In this document: positions 11,187 to 22,387 of the stretch, one piece after another
Numbering within the stretch: position 1 is the first letter of the stretch
How the letters are laid out: every line of letters begins with the position of its first letter
Assembly: GCA_032622095.1 (NCBI GenBank)
Contig: CP136061.1
Span: 116,572,754-116,636,753, forward strand
DNA length: 64,000 bases
Origin: Siphonodentalium dalli
Taxonomy: Eukaryota; Mollusca; Scaphopoda; Gadilida; Siphonodentaliidae
Reading direction: 5' to 3'
Notes under the pieces: generated by a model
Databases searched by the model: none
Told to the model about the DNA's origin: nothing
What the model saw: the letters and a program-made list of their open reading frames with translations, nothing else
Made by a program: the position numbers and the translations under genes

Positions 11187-11358
11187 GCCAGTGCATTCTC
11201 TTATATATATGCGAGTCTCCCATACATAGGGAGCATCGCATATATAAGAGAATGCACTGGCTTACAAGGTCAAGGTAACATTGTTAGGCAAATGTATTCT
11301 ATTATATATGCGAGTCTCCCTATATGGGAGACTTGCATATCTAAGCAAATGCATTGGC
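11187..11358. mobile_element. two diverged family A hairpins in tandem
   Basis: Two hairpins, at 11187-11261 and 11288-11358, have the same plan as the family A hairpins (GCCAATGCATTCTC.. stem) but changed bases. In the first, the change CCAATG to CCAGTG in one arm is matched by CATTGG to CACTGG in the other, and the inner CGACC/GGTCG has become TCTCCC/GGGAGC. The terminal TGTGACCC repeats are absent. Confidence 0.75.
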
Positions 11359-11953
11359 AGAGGGTTTTCGAATTTAGAATTCTTGTGAATTCAGGAAAAC
11401 GCTCGTACATTACGATTTTTTGACATAATCAAAACTGTGGTAATAGAATAGTGTTTATAACAATGCGTATTGTATGTGATAAGTTTCCCAAATAAATGCC
11501 GAATGTGCGTGGGACTATTTGCCGATACATTCCAAGTACATTATATGAATGACTCCACAGAGAAGGCGTACATGCAGCAACCAGTGCAGCATCATGAAAT
11601 GTTTTCAATTGTTTTACTCTCGGTCACATTTCACGGCATTAGTTCAGTGAAATTTTGATATTAATTTAGCAGACAATCAGAAGCAACTCTTTTTTTTAAA
11701 TCGGTCTTGTAAAAGGTTAGCTGTTTGACACATTTGGGAATAGATCGGAATGAGGGGGTCACAGTGAACCATACATGCTTGTGCACTCTTAGAGCAAATG
11801 TGCATAAATACTACACAATATGTGTTACATTTGATCTTAAACAAAATTGTGTAGAAACGACACATAGCATATATATATATGTCGATGGCATTTCCTCAAT
11901 GTTGAATATGAGTCGATATGAGAGTGTATATGAATAGTTATTAGATGAGATGT
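11359..11953. other. no gene; unassigned sequence
   Basis: About 600 bp. There is no recognised exon or repeat. Confidence 0.4.
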
Positions 11954-11955
11954 TA

Positions 11956-12201
11956 TGTGACCCGCCATATCAAATCCAGTCGTAAGTCGGGATTTGTTTT
12001 ACCCTGTGCCAATGCATTCTCTTATATATGCGAGTCGACCATTGGTCGCCTCGCATATATAAGAGAATGCATTGGCCTAACAATTTTTTATCATTTTTTT
12101 TAAATAAATGTTTCTTGGTCGACTCGCATATATAAGAGAATGCATTGGCACAGGGTAAAAAAAATTCCGACTTACGACTGGATTTGATATGGCGGGTCAC
12201 A
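11956..12201. mobile_element. double-hairpin MITE, TA-flanked (family A, copy 3, deleted core)
   Basis: The termini are intact and TA is at 11954-11955 and 12202-12203. The AT-rich core and half of the second hairpin are missing. It shows that the ends move as a unit independently of the core. Confidence 0.85.
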
Positions 12202-12315
12202 TATGTGTTCTATTGGAGACAGGTAAAGGCTACACAGAACAGATTGTCAGATTTTAAATATGATAGCTTATATGAGGTTTGTGTCTCATATAGAACATAT
12301 CTAATCAACTAACCA

Positions 12316-12341
12316 TGATATATATATATATATATATATAT
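12316..12341. repeat. (TA)n microsatellite
   Basis: About 13 TA dinucleotides in a row. Confidence 0.85.
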
Positions 12342-12549
12342 ACTCACATATTCACTCATATTCAATGCTGAGAAAATTCACCGACACATATAATTATGTC
12401 ATGTGTCATTTCTACACTATTTTGTTTAATGTCCAATGTAACACATATTGTGTAGAATTTAACACATTCGTTCTAAGAGCGTAACTGCATGATGACTGTA
12501 ATTGCGATTTTGCGTAAAATCTGTATATATATATACTAATTCGAAAGTA

Positions 12550-12748
12550 CAGTAATGCCCTAAATAATCGACTCCTTAACCACATCAGAATTATGGGTTA
12601 ATTTTCAGGATTTAGTCGGAAATATGGCTTATTGCCATTCAGTGAGAGCTTTCCGATGAATGGCAACAAGCCATATTTCCGACTAAATCGTGAAAAGTTA
12701 CCCATAATTCTGCTGTGGTTAAGGAGTCGATTATTTAGGGCATTACTG
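12550..12748. mobile_element. pogo-like palindromic MITE (family C, copy 1)
   Basis: A nearly complete palindrome whose arms begin CAGTAATGCCCTAAATAATC, flanked by TA at 12548-12549 and 12749-12750. CAGT-type ends with a TA target are typical of the pogo/Tigger branch of Tc1/mariner. A second copy lies at 24487-24680 and a single arm at 40894-40996. Confidence 0.85.
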
Positions 12749-12751
12749 TAC

Positions 12752-13490
12752 ATGACTATATGTGTCATACTCACATAGGAGAGTGAAGATATAGAGCAGA
12801 TACAGGTTGATAAAATTCAGTGACATGAAAACGCCGTATAAATTTGTCTTCCAGTTCCAAATTCTCATTCTGATGTATACTCCGAAAGGAAACACTTGAA
12901 CAATAAAATCCTTATATCAGGGTGTCACGTCGGGAGAAGGTATATTCCAACACGGTGGCTCTCATGGTTGATATACCTTTGGGCATTCATCGCTGAGAGC
13001 AGTACAAGATACTACTGAGCCATCGCTCGACTAGTGTACAGCTATTAAACTAAGTCGTGCGTGGTCATCATAGCCAATAGGAGGAGTGTATTGTGCGCTC
13101 TGTGTGCGTTCACTGTGCAAGATAACGGCAATGATAACGGGATAAGTGGAATTGACTGAAACACGGACTGAAGAGTATCACCTGTGGATAATCAATCAAT
13201 CAATCAATCAGTCGTTTATTCCCATTTGTAAACGGAATATTTCGCCAAAAAGACCACATTTATGGTTTAACGCGATATGAATTACTTGAACATTACAATC
13301 GAATGGGAAATACTGTAATTGCGTAGTCGTATTCCCACAACGCAAGGCAAACTGTGACATTAATTCGATTATAGTCCATTTTGACGATTACAATTACAAT
13401 CGGGAGGGGAAATGGCACCTCTAAAAGATGCAATTCCATTACAAAATTATAGAATACAAACTCGCTTATCCGCGAACAAGCCTTGAAATA
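12752..13490. other. no gene; (AATC)n at 13190-13211
   Basis: About 700 bp without a recognised exon. A short tetranucleotide run AATCAATCAATC lies near 13190-13211. Confidence 0.45.
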
Positions 13491-13498
13491 GGGTGTCT

Positions 13499-13610
13499 GT
13501 CATTTGCAGAATGAGATCCCCAGAGGGTGAATTCAGTGATGCTACCCCGCATATATATAGCGGGCTAGCATCATCAAATTCACCCTCTGGGAACCTCATT
13601 CTGCTGATGT
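13499..13610. mobile_element. palindromic MITE (family E, copy 2)
   Basis: The arms read TGCAGAATGAGATCCCCAGA..GGTGAATTCAGTGATGCTA and are complementary to the right half, with a short loop of TATATA character. A partial extra arm (GCAGAATGAGGTCCCC) follows at about 13615. Confidence 0.75.
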
Positions 13611-13639
13611 GTAAGCAGAATGAGGTCCCCATACAGCGC

Positions 13640-14150
13640 CCTCTACGCTATCGCTGCGATATATCACTGCCACAATGAGTGTACTTTGCAGACGATAAAT
13701 CTATTTTTACATATCGTCGCGGAACTGTATTTACTACTATTTAGTCACCTATTATCTTGTTTTGACCACCAAATTTTTTTTAAAGTTTGCAATAATGGTA
13801 ATTCTTTCGGTATTGATAAGAACAATATGAACCGAAAACATAAGAACTAAAAAAATATTAGAATTCCTTACCAATTAATGTCATTATGGCAGTGGTATCT
13901 CAGCGGAGCGATGGGAGATAACTCTGCCTGGAGTTTGGGCTTGTCCGCGAACGCGAGAAAACTGTCATGGATCGCGTGAAATCGTGGAATGACACATGAG
14001 AACCAGAGCACGGACCATGCACTTCAATATATCAATGTCCTATATACTTTATTTACTGTTATTTGAACTTGTTCCATTTGTTATTTGTGTTATTTATGAT
14101 GTATAACATTTATCTGAAAAAACTTGTAACTAGCTTTGGAATATTTTTAA
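13640..14150. other. no gene; unassigned sequence
   Basis: About 500 bp. There is no recognised exon or repeat. Confidence 0.4.
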
Positions 14151-14154
14151 ATAA

Positions 14155-14592
14155 GCTGAATAGGACATTGTCGCATGGTTTGGAGCAAAAAGACACCCAG
14201 GATCTCTCAAACGGACAAAAAGACACACAGGATGTCCCAAACAAGCAAAATGACACCCAGGATATCAAAGTCACCAAACAACGGGAATTTTGTTTAGTCG
14301 TTATTGGCCCAATTATCAAGGATACGGAACTGCGCTGCCAGTCAGACTCAAAGCCCATTTAAATTTCGTTCATATTTCACTCAGATCACAAACAAATAAT
14401 TATAATAGCAGACGACTAAACAAAATTCCCGTTGTTTATTGAGACTTTGAGATCCTGGGTGTCATTTTGCTATTTGGGACATCCTGGGTGTCTTTTTTCC
14501 CGTTTGAGAGATCCTGGGTGTCTTTTTGCCCGTTTGAGATATCCAGCATGGTGTCTTTTTGCTCAAAACCATGCGACAATGACCTATTCAGC
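14155..14592. mobile_element. foldback element with tandem-repeat arms
   Basis: The outer ends GCTGAATAGG and CCTATTCAGC are inverted. Each arm holds three to four tandem units of GACACCCAGGATCTCTCAAA plus CGGGCAAAAA. The inner junction (GGGAATTTTGTTTAGTCGT) is inverted too and encloses a single-copy middle of about 110 bp. Long arms made of short direct repeats are the plan of Drosophila FB elements. There is no coding capacity, and the target duplication is unclear. Confidence 0.75.
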
Positions 14593-14649
14593 GTCACTAT
14601 ATATACGTCACCTTAGTATTTAACCTTTTCTCGTCTATCCTGTCAATTT

Positions 14650-15022
14650 TTTAATGAACCAAATGGGGAACGCAAAGGGACTATTTGGTTCCATGTTCTG
14701 GTTCTATCCTGGGAATACGATAGAGAACCAAAAGAGGTCACACTGGTTCTCCCATCGGGACAAAAAATAGAAACAAGTTTGGTTCCATGTAGAACCAGAA
14801 TGTCTGTTTTCTACTTGATTTGGTTCGTTAGTTTGGTTCGTCGTGAAGAACCAAAACATGTTTGATTCTTCATTTGGTTCTTTAGTTTGGTTCTTCGTGA
14901 AGAACCAAAACATGTGTGTTTGGTTCTTTATATTGGTTCTTCGCGAACAAATATGTTTGGTTCTTCGTTTGGTTTCCCTACTGGGACAAACTACGGAACC
15001 AGTTTTGGTTCCCCGGGGAATC
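14650..15022. repeat. hairpin-rich GGTTC/GAACC minisatellite
   Basis: Repeated TTTGGTTCTT and its complement are spread through the segment. The perfect palindrome GGTTCTTCGTGAAGAACC occurs twice (near 14845 and 14890), with a variant near 14935. The unit spacing is about 45-50 bp. Confidence 0.7.
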
Positions 15023-15358
15023 AAAATTTCTGTGTGTGTATCGTTAAGACGATCATATTACATCAGTTATATAATATGAACCTAAGTGGGTGAATAAAAT
15101 CAGCATGCATGCAGATGGCTTCATGCATGTACTACCAATATAGTGAGCATTTGTGTGGTACATTTATATACTTCGCTGAATTCGGGACCGCACATGCAGT
15201 TCGTACGATATGGAGAGGGATTCGATTTATAGGGGGTCCAGTTGTTCGGATTTGACATTATCACATAATTTATATCCAACATAAAATTATATTGATTTGC
15301 AATATTTCGGTTATTCCAATATCGAACTTATTAGCTGCAATTAGAAGCTCTGTGTTAA

Positions 15359-15726
15359 AGTGATGTGAAACACTCCGGTAGGGTGATCAAATAGAAATGG
15401 AGAATCATCTTGCTCAAAGTAGTTATTTTTACAAATATTATATCCAAATTGACAACATACACTCATTCTTACATATTATTAAATGGATCGATTATCGATG
15501 ACAAAATGGGTTTCGTTAGTTTATCGCCGATAAATGCGTCCCGAATCGAGTAGTACTATTTACAATTTAGCGTATTTCAGCCGAAGTTTTCTCTGGAGTG
15601 GTACGGTCGATTTGCTTCAAATTTTCGGCGATGTTAGCAGAATGTTACATTCCTTCATGCATTTGACAAGGCACCTGAACACTAACTTATCAGTTTCATG
15701 CACCCGAACAAGTACATAATATGTCT
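15359..15726 (+). mobile_element. TTAA-flanked repeat (family F, copy 3)
   Basis: TTAA at 15355-15358 is followed by AGTGATGTGAAACACTCCGG. The right end CATAATATGTCT is followed by TTGA, a one-base change from TTAA. The body matches the copies at 7231, 27249 and 3906. Confidence 0.78.
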
Positions 15727-15729
15727 TTG

Positions 15730-16169
15730 AAACGCAATGCGTCCGTGTGAATGGCAGGCATACAGCACATTGTGTCATCCAAATGTACCAACGCAACGGG
15801 GTCGTCTGGTCGCTACTTTTATATAAACGGACATGGTTCATTCGAGCTTCCCGGTTTTGTCTACGTAATTTGGAAGGAGGTGTAAGATATGCTGACAAAT
15901 ATTGATATATCGGCTTCATATGCTCTGAAAAATACTGTCCATGGTCACCTGTGGTCATAGCCATTTTCCAGCTCCTTATAGTTCTACCATATCAGGGAAT
16001 AGACTAACACCGAACGCTCTTTATTTCTACCATATCATGAATAGACTCTTTTCTAGTCCATGCCATGCACGTGGCTGTTGTTTGTTTGAGACCCTGACAC
16101 CGTGTCCTAAGTTGTATTTTTTATGACTTCAATGCGTCTTTTGTGACATATTATGCCCGTAGAAGGTAG
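15730..16169. other. no gene supported
   Basis: A minus-strand frame of 115 codons (15617-15964) starts inside this stretch, but it runs into the family F repeat and resembles no known family. Confidence 0.4.
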
Positions 16170-17904
16170 TAGTCCAGGAGATATTGGTCGACCTCTGCAA
16201 CCCCCCCCCCAGGACTTAACTTCACCCAACTAATTTTCTTCCATAAGGTCTACTCTAATTATTTTCACTTGTTAACAAGAAAAAAAAGTGGCCGCAGAGA
16301 CTCCAGACAAGATGGCGTCCATCATGGCGGCCATTTTTTTTAAATGCACCAGGTCTCTTTGATCGCCATTATAGTAAAGATGATAGCACATGCGGTCTTG
16401 TTTTCCGCTCGATTCGTTATGCTAATATACAACCCTTACAAATTAGCCAAAAATCCGACACCAGAATCCAATATGGCGGCCAAGATGGCCGCCGAAATGT
16501 GAAAATATGCTATTTTTTTGACATGTTACCACCTTTCGTTTGTCTCTGTGGGAAAATGTTAGAATGTTTGCGTCATGTTATACATTTATCATATAGAGGA
16601 GTCATAGGCGAACACATGGGGACCATAATACGCATTCATTGCGGGATATTTTTGTCCGATATCACGTTTTCCCAAATGCCGGTATCATAGGTCAAAGCCG
16701 AATCTCCGTTAATAACGCGATGTTATGTTTCGAATCAATGAATTTTATTGCTATTATAACAACAGCCATGCATATATATTTGCAGGAGATACTCGAGCTA
16801 GGATTCCTCTTATACCTGAGATGAGGAATATTTACACAAATCAAGATGGCGGCCAAAATGGCCACCAGAAATAAAAAATCGCCGAAAATCGCTGATTTTA
16901 ACATCAGTGAGCATTATTGTCATGACAACTCCACACCTGCTTACTATTGTAAGTTGGGAACACTTAGGCGAAGAACTTTCCTTGTACCATATCCAAATAA
17001 ATGTCCCCCAAATCCAAAATGGCGGCCACAATGGCGGACAGATTTTGAAAAATCACCGAAATTCCCTCATATTCACATCATTGGGCATTATTGTCGAGAC
17101 AAATCCATCCATGCGTACAGTTGAGTTGGAAATACTGAGGTGAAGTAATTACCATACATCTCGTGCAAGAAATGGTTTTCCAAATCAAAGATGGCGGCCA
17201 AAATGGCGACCGAAATTTGAAAACAAGTCTACATTCCTTTACTTTCTTACGATGGGCGTTATTGTTTCGCGATTTCTATCCACCATTACATGTTGATATG
17301 GAATAGTGACATGAAGTATTCATTAGGGTTTGGCAATTGATACTCACAGCCAAGATCGCTGCTAAATTGGCGGCTAGAAATTGAAAAGAAATCGATATTT
17401 TCACATATTAATTTCAACTTTTTGTCATAATATCGTTATGTATGGACGAAACTGTACATAAACCATCTACTAGTTCAACTTAAAGGTATCAAAACGCATA
17501 ACATAGCTCGTATCCTTCTGGAAAGATGAAACACCACAATTAATATCGCGATGTGGCATTTCGAAATCCAGTCTCCACTTAGCGCCGATAATGGCCGTAA
17601 GCGTAGGTGCGCCGAATAGTTATATCAGAACAATTACCTGATAACAGATTCTGATTTGCCACGTCACGTCCATAATTATCTGGACCAGCTTCCATTTCTT
17701 TGTCTGATAAATCTTGGTCGCTCACACCGACAAAGTATTCACCACTTCCTGGGAGTATATAGGGTCCCTCTAATCATAACGTTTCAAACAATTCATTTTC
17801 CGGTGTCTAGCTTACAGAATGTCATCTCTATGTATGTGTATCATACCCCATGGGATAACGACATGTACACATGGCGAACCAGTTAGCTAGTCACTTCTCA
17901 ATAG

Positions 17905-18296
17905 ATGGTTCGTCAACTCACAAACTCAGCGAACGCATTGGCATATGTGGACAACTTCGACAGTGTTTCTAAGGTTGCTAGCTGTCTCATTCCCTTGGAC
18001 AGATGTCTATCTGCTAAGGAGAAGACCCTAGTGTACAGACTACCCACACTTCTTGACCATTATCCGAAGCAAACTGTGTGACGCCCCGCAGTTGTCTCGT
18101 CGAATATCTCCCAGCAGAGAAGAACAATGCTCGCGGTGCTAGTTTGTGGACATGCGCCATGATAGTGGGAATGAAATGGGCCACCGTATACACCACCCCT
18201 ACACCGGGTGCATGTTTAAGATATCGAATGGCATGCGTGTCGGTTTTATTTGGTGTGGTAAGGTTGTATTCCACATCCGTTTCTAAGCCTTTCTGA
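17905..18296 (+). pseudogene. coding remnant in left arm of the 5-kb foldback
   Basis: A frame starting MVRQLTNSANALAYVDNF runs to a stop at 18079-18081. Similarity then continues in other frames, including a segment NNARGASLWTCAMIVGMK near 18120-18175. The opposite arm has an alignable frame on the minus strand (18974-19288: MVHQFTYSSNALTYPDNF and NNTHGASLWVCVMTVEIK). The shared protein-level pattern in two diverged copies suggests a real ancestral reading frame with later frameshifts. I do not recognise the family. Confidence 0.45.
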
Positions 18297-18973
18297 TTCA
18301 ACTACGTACACTTTTGTCTGGATAATAATATGCTAGCCTCCCTCAAAACAGTCGGATGGACTAAAGGATAATGTCTTTATAGCATGAATGTATGCGTGTT
18401 TTGTTATCCTCTCTCGGGGGTTAGTATCAGTATGTGGGCGGTATTATTCAAGAAAATGTCAGGAACTGTGGTGCATTTATTTCACTATGTATTTAAAGAA
18501 CAATTTACAGTCTCGATGGCAATGGCTGTGGCCGTTGGGGAACGCGACCTTTATGATCATATAGCTTTATATATATATAACTTTAGAATATAGTAGTTAA
18601 TGTCTCATGCCGGAAAATGGTCGCATTGGTGATGTTACCAAGAAATCACTTGGTGTACCAACGTTTTTTGAACTGAATGCAAGAGCTCATCAACGTAACA
18701 TTCCTATGGATGTTCTTCGCGTTGAACATTTCACCCTTTTGTTGATGGCATTTGTACTTTCTTGAACCATACCACCCAGCGTGAGTATGACATATCAACC
18801 AACTATCAAAGGTATCGCCTTTAAGACTACACCCCAGTCTTGGTGGGGCTTATACAGCAGTAGCCAACGACATACTCCTGGTCCAGTTGTTTAAGAACGG
18901 CTTCCAAACGGATGGGAACATACAATCTTAGCATACAAGGAAAGCAAAGCCACACATGAGATCCTGTCTGAAT

Positions 18974-19288
18974 CTAAAACATAACAAAATAAGGGGCGGT
19001 GCAGTCATGGTCCAATTTAATTTCCACTGTCATGACACATACCCACAAACTAGCACCGTGTGTATTGTTATCATCTGCTTGGATCTGTTCGGTGAGACGA
19101 TTGCTGGACGCCAACAAGCTTGTTCTTATGATCATGTTCAAGGAGTTTGGGTATATTATGCATTGTGGTCTTCTACGCCCTAGCAGAAATGCATCCATCA
19201 AAGGTCGGGCTTTCAACATTCGAAGCCATATACAGAAGTTGTCCGGGTACGTCAGTGCATTAGATGAGTATGTGAATTGATGAACCAT
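18974..19288 (-). pseudogene. coding remnant in right arm of the 5-kb foldback
   Basis: A 104-codon frame, read towards the centre of the foldback, is the counterpart of the remnant at 17905-18296. It keeps one frame where the left-arm copy needs at least two frameshifts. A further pair of arm frames shares an FQTIH.PVSS motif (17656-17886 + and 19393-19584 -). The function is unknown, but it may be part of the transposase of the progenitor. Confidence 0.4.
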
Positions 19289-21159
19289 ATATTGAGAAGT
19301 GGCTGTTTGGGAAGATCACCAGGTGTACACGTTGTTATCCCCATTAGGTCACCAAAGCTGACAATACGCAGATAGATAGGTCCTTCTGAAAGCTAGTATA
19401 CGCATCGACCGAATACCTTTGTAGTGTATCGCACAAGATGACGCATATACCCCATATGTAGCATCTGAATTATACCATAAGCTATACCACGAATGAAGCT
19501 CGCTAAGAATTCCAAGCTTTCGAAACCAACACGTGAGCTGGACACCGGCATATGTATTGTTTGAAACAGTCCGATTAGTGGCACACTCCTACAAAGAAGA
19601 GTAGTGAACTGTTGTTGTGAGTGAGATAGATTAATCTGATGAAGAGACGGAAACGACTCTAGATAATGCTGAATGTGGCAATTCAGAATAAGCTCAGGTA
19701 CTGTTGTTTTGATTCTTGGACGTCATAATATGACTATTCGGCGCACCTATATACGGTTACGCCCAGTATGAGCCCTTAGTGGAGAATGGATTTTGAAATG
19801 CCACATTGAGATTGTGGGTTTTCATCCTTCCAAAAGGCTACGACTTACATTGGAACTAATATATGGCTTATATTATGTACCGTTTCGTTTATACAGATAA
19901 AAAAGTTGAAATTAGTATGTGATAATATCGGCTTCTTTTCAATTTCTGCCCGCCAGTTTGGCCGCCATATTGACTGTGGGTATCACTTGCCAAACCCTAA
20001 TGGATAATTCATACATATCAACATGTAATGGTGGGTAGAAATCGCGAAACAATAACGCCCATCCTAAGAAAGTAAAGGAATGTAGTCGTGTTTTCAAATT
20101 TCGGTCGCCATTTTGGCAGCCATCTTTGATTTGGAAAACCATTTCTTGCACGAGATGTAAGGTAATTACTTCACCTCTGTATTTCCAACTCAACTGTACG
20201 CATGGATGGAGTTGTCTCGACAATAATGCCCAATGATGTGAATATGAGGGAATTTCGGTGATTTTTCAAAATCTGTCCTCCATTGTGGGCGCCATTTTGG
20301 ATTTGGGGGACTTTTATTTGGATATGCTACAAGGAAAGTTCTTCGCCTAAGTGTTCCCAACTTACAATAGTAAGCAGGTGTGGAGTTATCATGACAATAA
20401 TGCTCACTGATGTTAAAATCAGCGATTTTCGGCGATTTTTTATTTCTGGTGGCCATTTTGGCCGCCATCTTGGATTTGGGTAAATATTCCTCAACTCAGG
20501 TATAAGAGGAATCCTAGCTCGAGTATCTCCTGCAAATATATATGCATGGCTGTTGTTATAATAGCAATAATATTCATTGATTCGAAACATAACATCGCGT
20601 TATTAACGGAGATTCGGCTTTGACCTATGATACCGGCATTTGGGAAAACGTGATATCGGACAAAAATATCCCGCAATGAATGCATATTATGGTCTCCATG
20701 TGTTCGCCAATGACTCCTCTATATGATAAATGTATAACATGACGCAAAAGTTATAACATTTTCCCACAGAGACAAACGAAAGGTGGTAACATGTCAGAAA
20801 AATAGCATATTTTCACATTTCGGCGGCCATCTTGGCCACCATATTGGATTCTGGTGTCGGATTTTTGGCTAATTTGTAAGGGTTGTATATTAGCATAACG
20901 AATCGAGAGGAAAACAAGACCGCATGTGCTATCATCTGTACTATAATGGCGATCAAAGAGACCTGGTGCATTTACAAAAAATGGCCGCCATGATGGACGC
21001 CATCTTGTCTGGAGTCTCTGCGGCCACTTTTTTTTCTTGTTAACAAGTGAAAAAAATTAGAGGAGACCTTAAGGAAGAACATTAGTGGGGTGAAGTTAAG
21101 TCCTGGGGGGGGGGGGGGGGGGGTGCAGAGGTCGACCAATATCTCCTGGACTATAGTGC

Positions 21160-22290
21160 AAGTAGTTAAGACCTATTTCGATACCGGGAACAATTCGAAA
21201 GCTAACATTATTCGGTGTATTTTGGAGTGCAAACCGCCACGGTGGCTATAGAAGTCTGAAGTTATAGTAATAATTCGACTCACAGAACAAAATCGGTTCA
21301 TTTTGCCAACAAAGAGTTAATACCTCCTGAATTGCCTGTATGGTGTAAATAAACGTAGTCTAATCATGTGCTGTGGTATACATGGTTAAATGTCGATATA
21401 AATAACGGATAACTGTTGAAGCCTGGAGGTGATGGCTGATGCATTGATCTATTACACCAAATGTGTAACATCACAGATGGAACCAACATCAATTACATAG
21501 TCTGGCAATTTGTTCCAATAACCCACACTAGCAAGACGATGCATTTGAAAAACAAAATATTATGTTGCAATAGTATAATGGCAGAACTCGTTTCTCTATA
21601 CGAATGCGATCAGAACACACGCGCAAAGTACAGTGCATTTATGAGAAATTGTAACACAAAGTTTTTTTTGCAGAAAATCCAAGATATCGACATACTAAAA
21701 ATCTACGAGAAACAAGAAAATCGTGGATGTTTATAAACAAGAACGTCAATGTCACAAGTCCTTCCAGTTTTATACACATTTATAAGATTTTACAATTTTT
21801 ACAGAACTGGAAACCTTTCCCAAATTCATTGAGTATTTTTCAAGTTATGTGCATCCAAAATCCGGAGTTTAAATAATTTCGCAGTCTCAATTTATCAGAA
21901 TTACATGCAGGTAGCTAAATTCCATACTTTATGGTCAAATATTTGTAAAAACAACTATAGAAAAAATGAATGGCATGTTCGCTGTTTAGCCAGAAATTGA
22001 GCACTTTAACAATTTTTAGCAAATTTAGTTAAAAATTCGCAAATTGACCCTTTCTCGATTTCCTTTGATTTTTATGATTTTGTTTATAATGGGCTAATGC
22101 ACTTATTCCTGAAAAGAAAGATTGTGTTGAAATTAGTTTGAGGTATAACCATCAATGCACTGGAATACCAGATGAGATACCCAGAATTGTTGTATTCATT
22201 ATTTGATGATTCATCATTACAGGATATAGAGAAAGAGAACTGTTCACAAAAGATAGACTAGAACAATATATATAATAGGCCTGTATGCGC
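21160..22290. other. no gene supported
   Basis: About 1.1 kb. A frame of 91 codons with an ATG at 21461-21736 (+) has no recognisable domain. The rest is AT-rich and unassigned. Confidence 0.4.
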
Positions 22291-22302
22291 GCATGCACCC
22301 TT

Positions 22303-22356
22303 CGGTCATCGTCAACATCGTCGTCATCTTCATCGTCATCGCGATCATCATCATCG

Positions 22357-22387
<31 letters not shown>

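Larger units (their letters stand above)
16170..21153. mobile_element. 5-kb foldback with about 2.4-kb arms
   Basis: The left end reads TAGTCCAGGAGATATTGGTC and the right end is its complement. The outer 1.2 kb of the arms (16170-17400 against 19900-21153) are highly similar. The inner parts are more diverged but still alignable. Each arm carries several imperfect units of about 150-180 bp built around AAGATGGCGGCC and AAAATGGCCGCC. The internal C/G run has 11 bases in the left arm and about 18 in the right. Coding remnants in the inner arms read towards the centre. No intact transposase is visible and the target duplication is not clear, so the superfamily is unknown. Confidence 0.82.

Noticed and set aside
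15617-15964. 115-codon minus-strand frame
   Set aside because: Half of it lies in the family F repeat, and no other copy of that repeat keeps the frame open.
21461-21736. 91-codon frame with ATG
   Set aside because: No recognisable family, no splice context and AT-rich composition. Kept only as a note.
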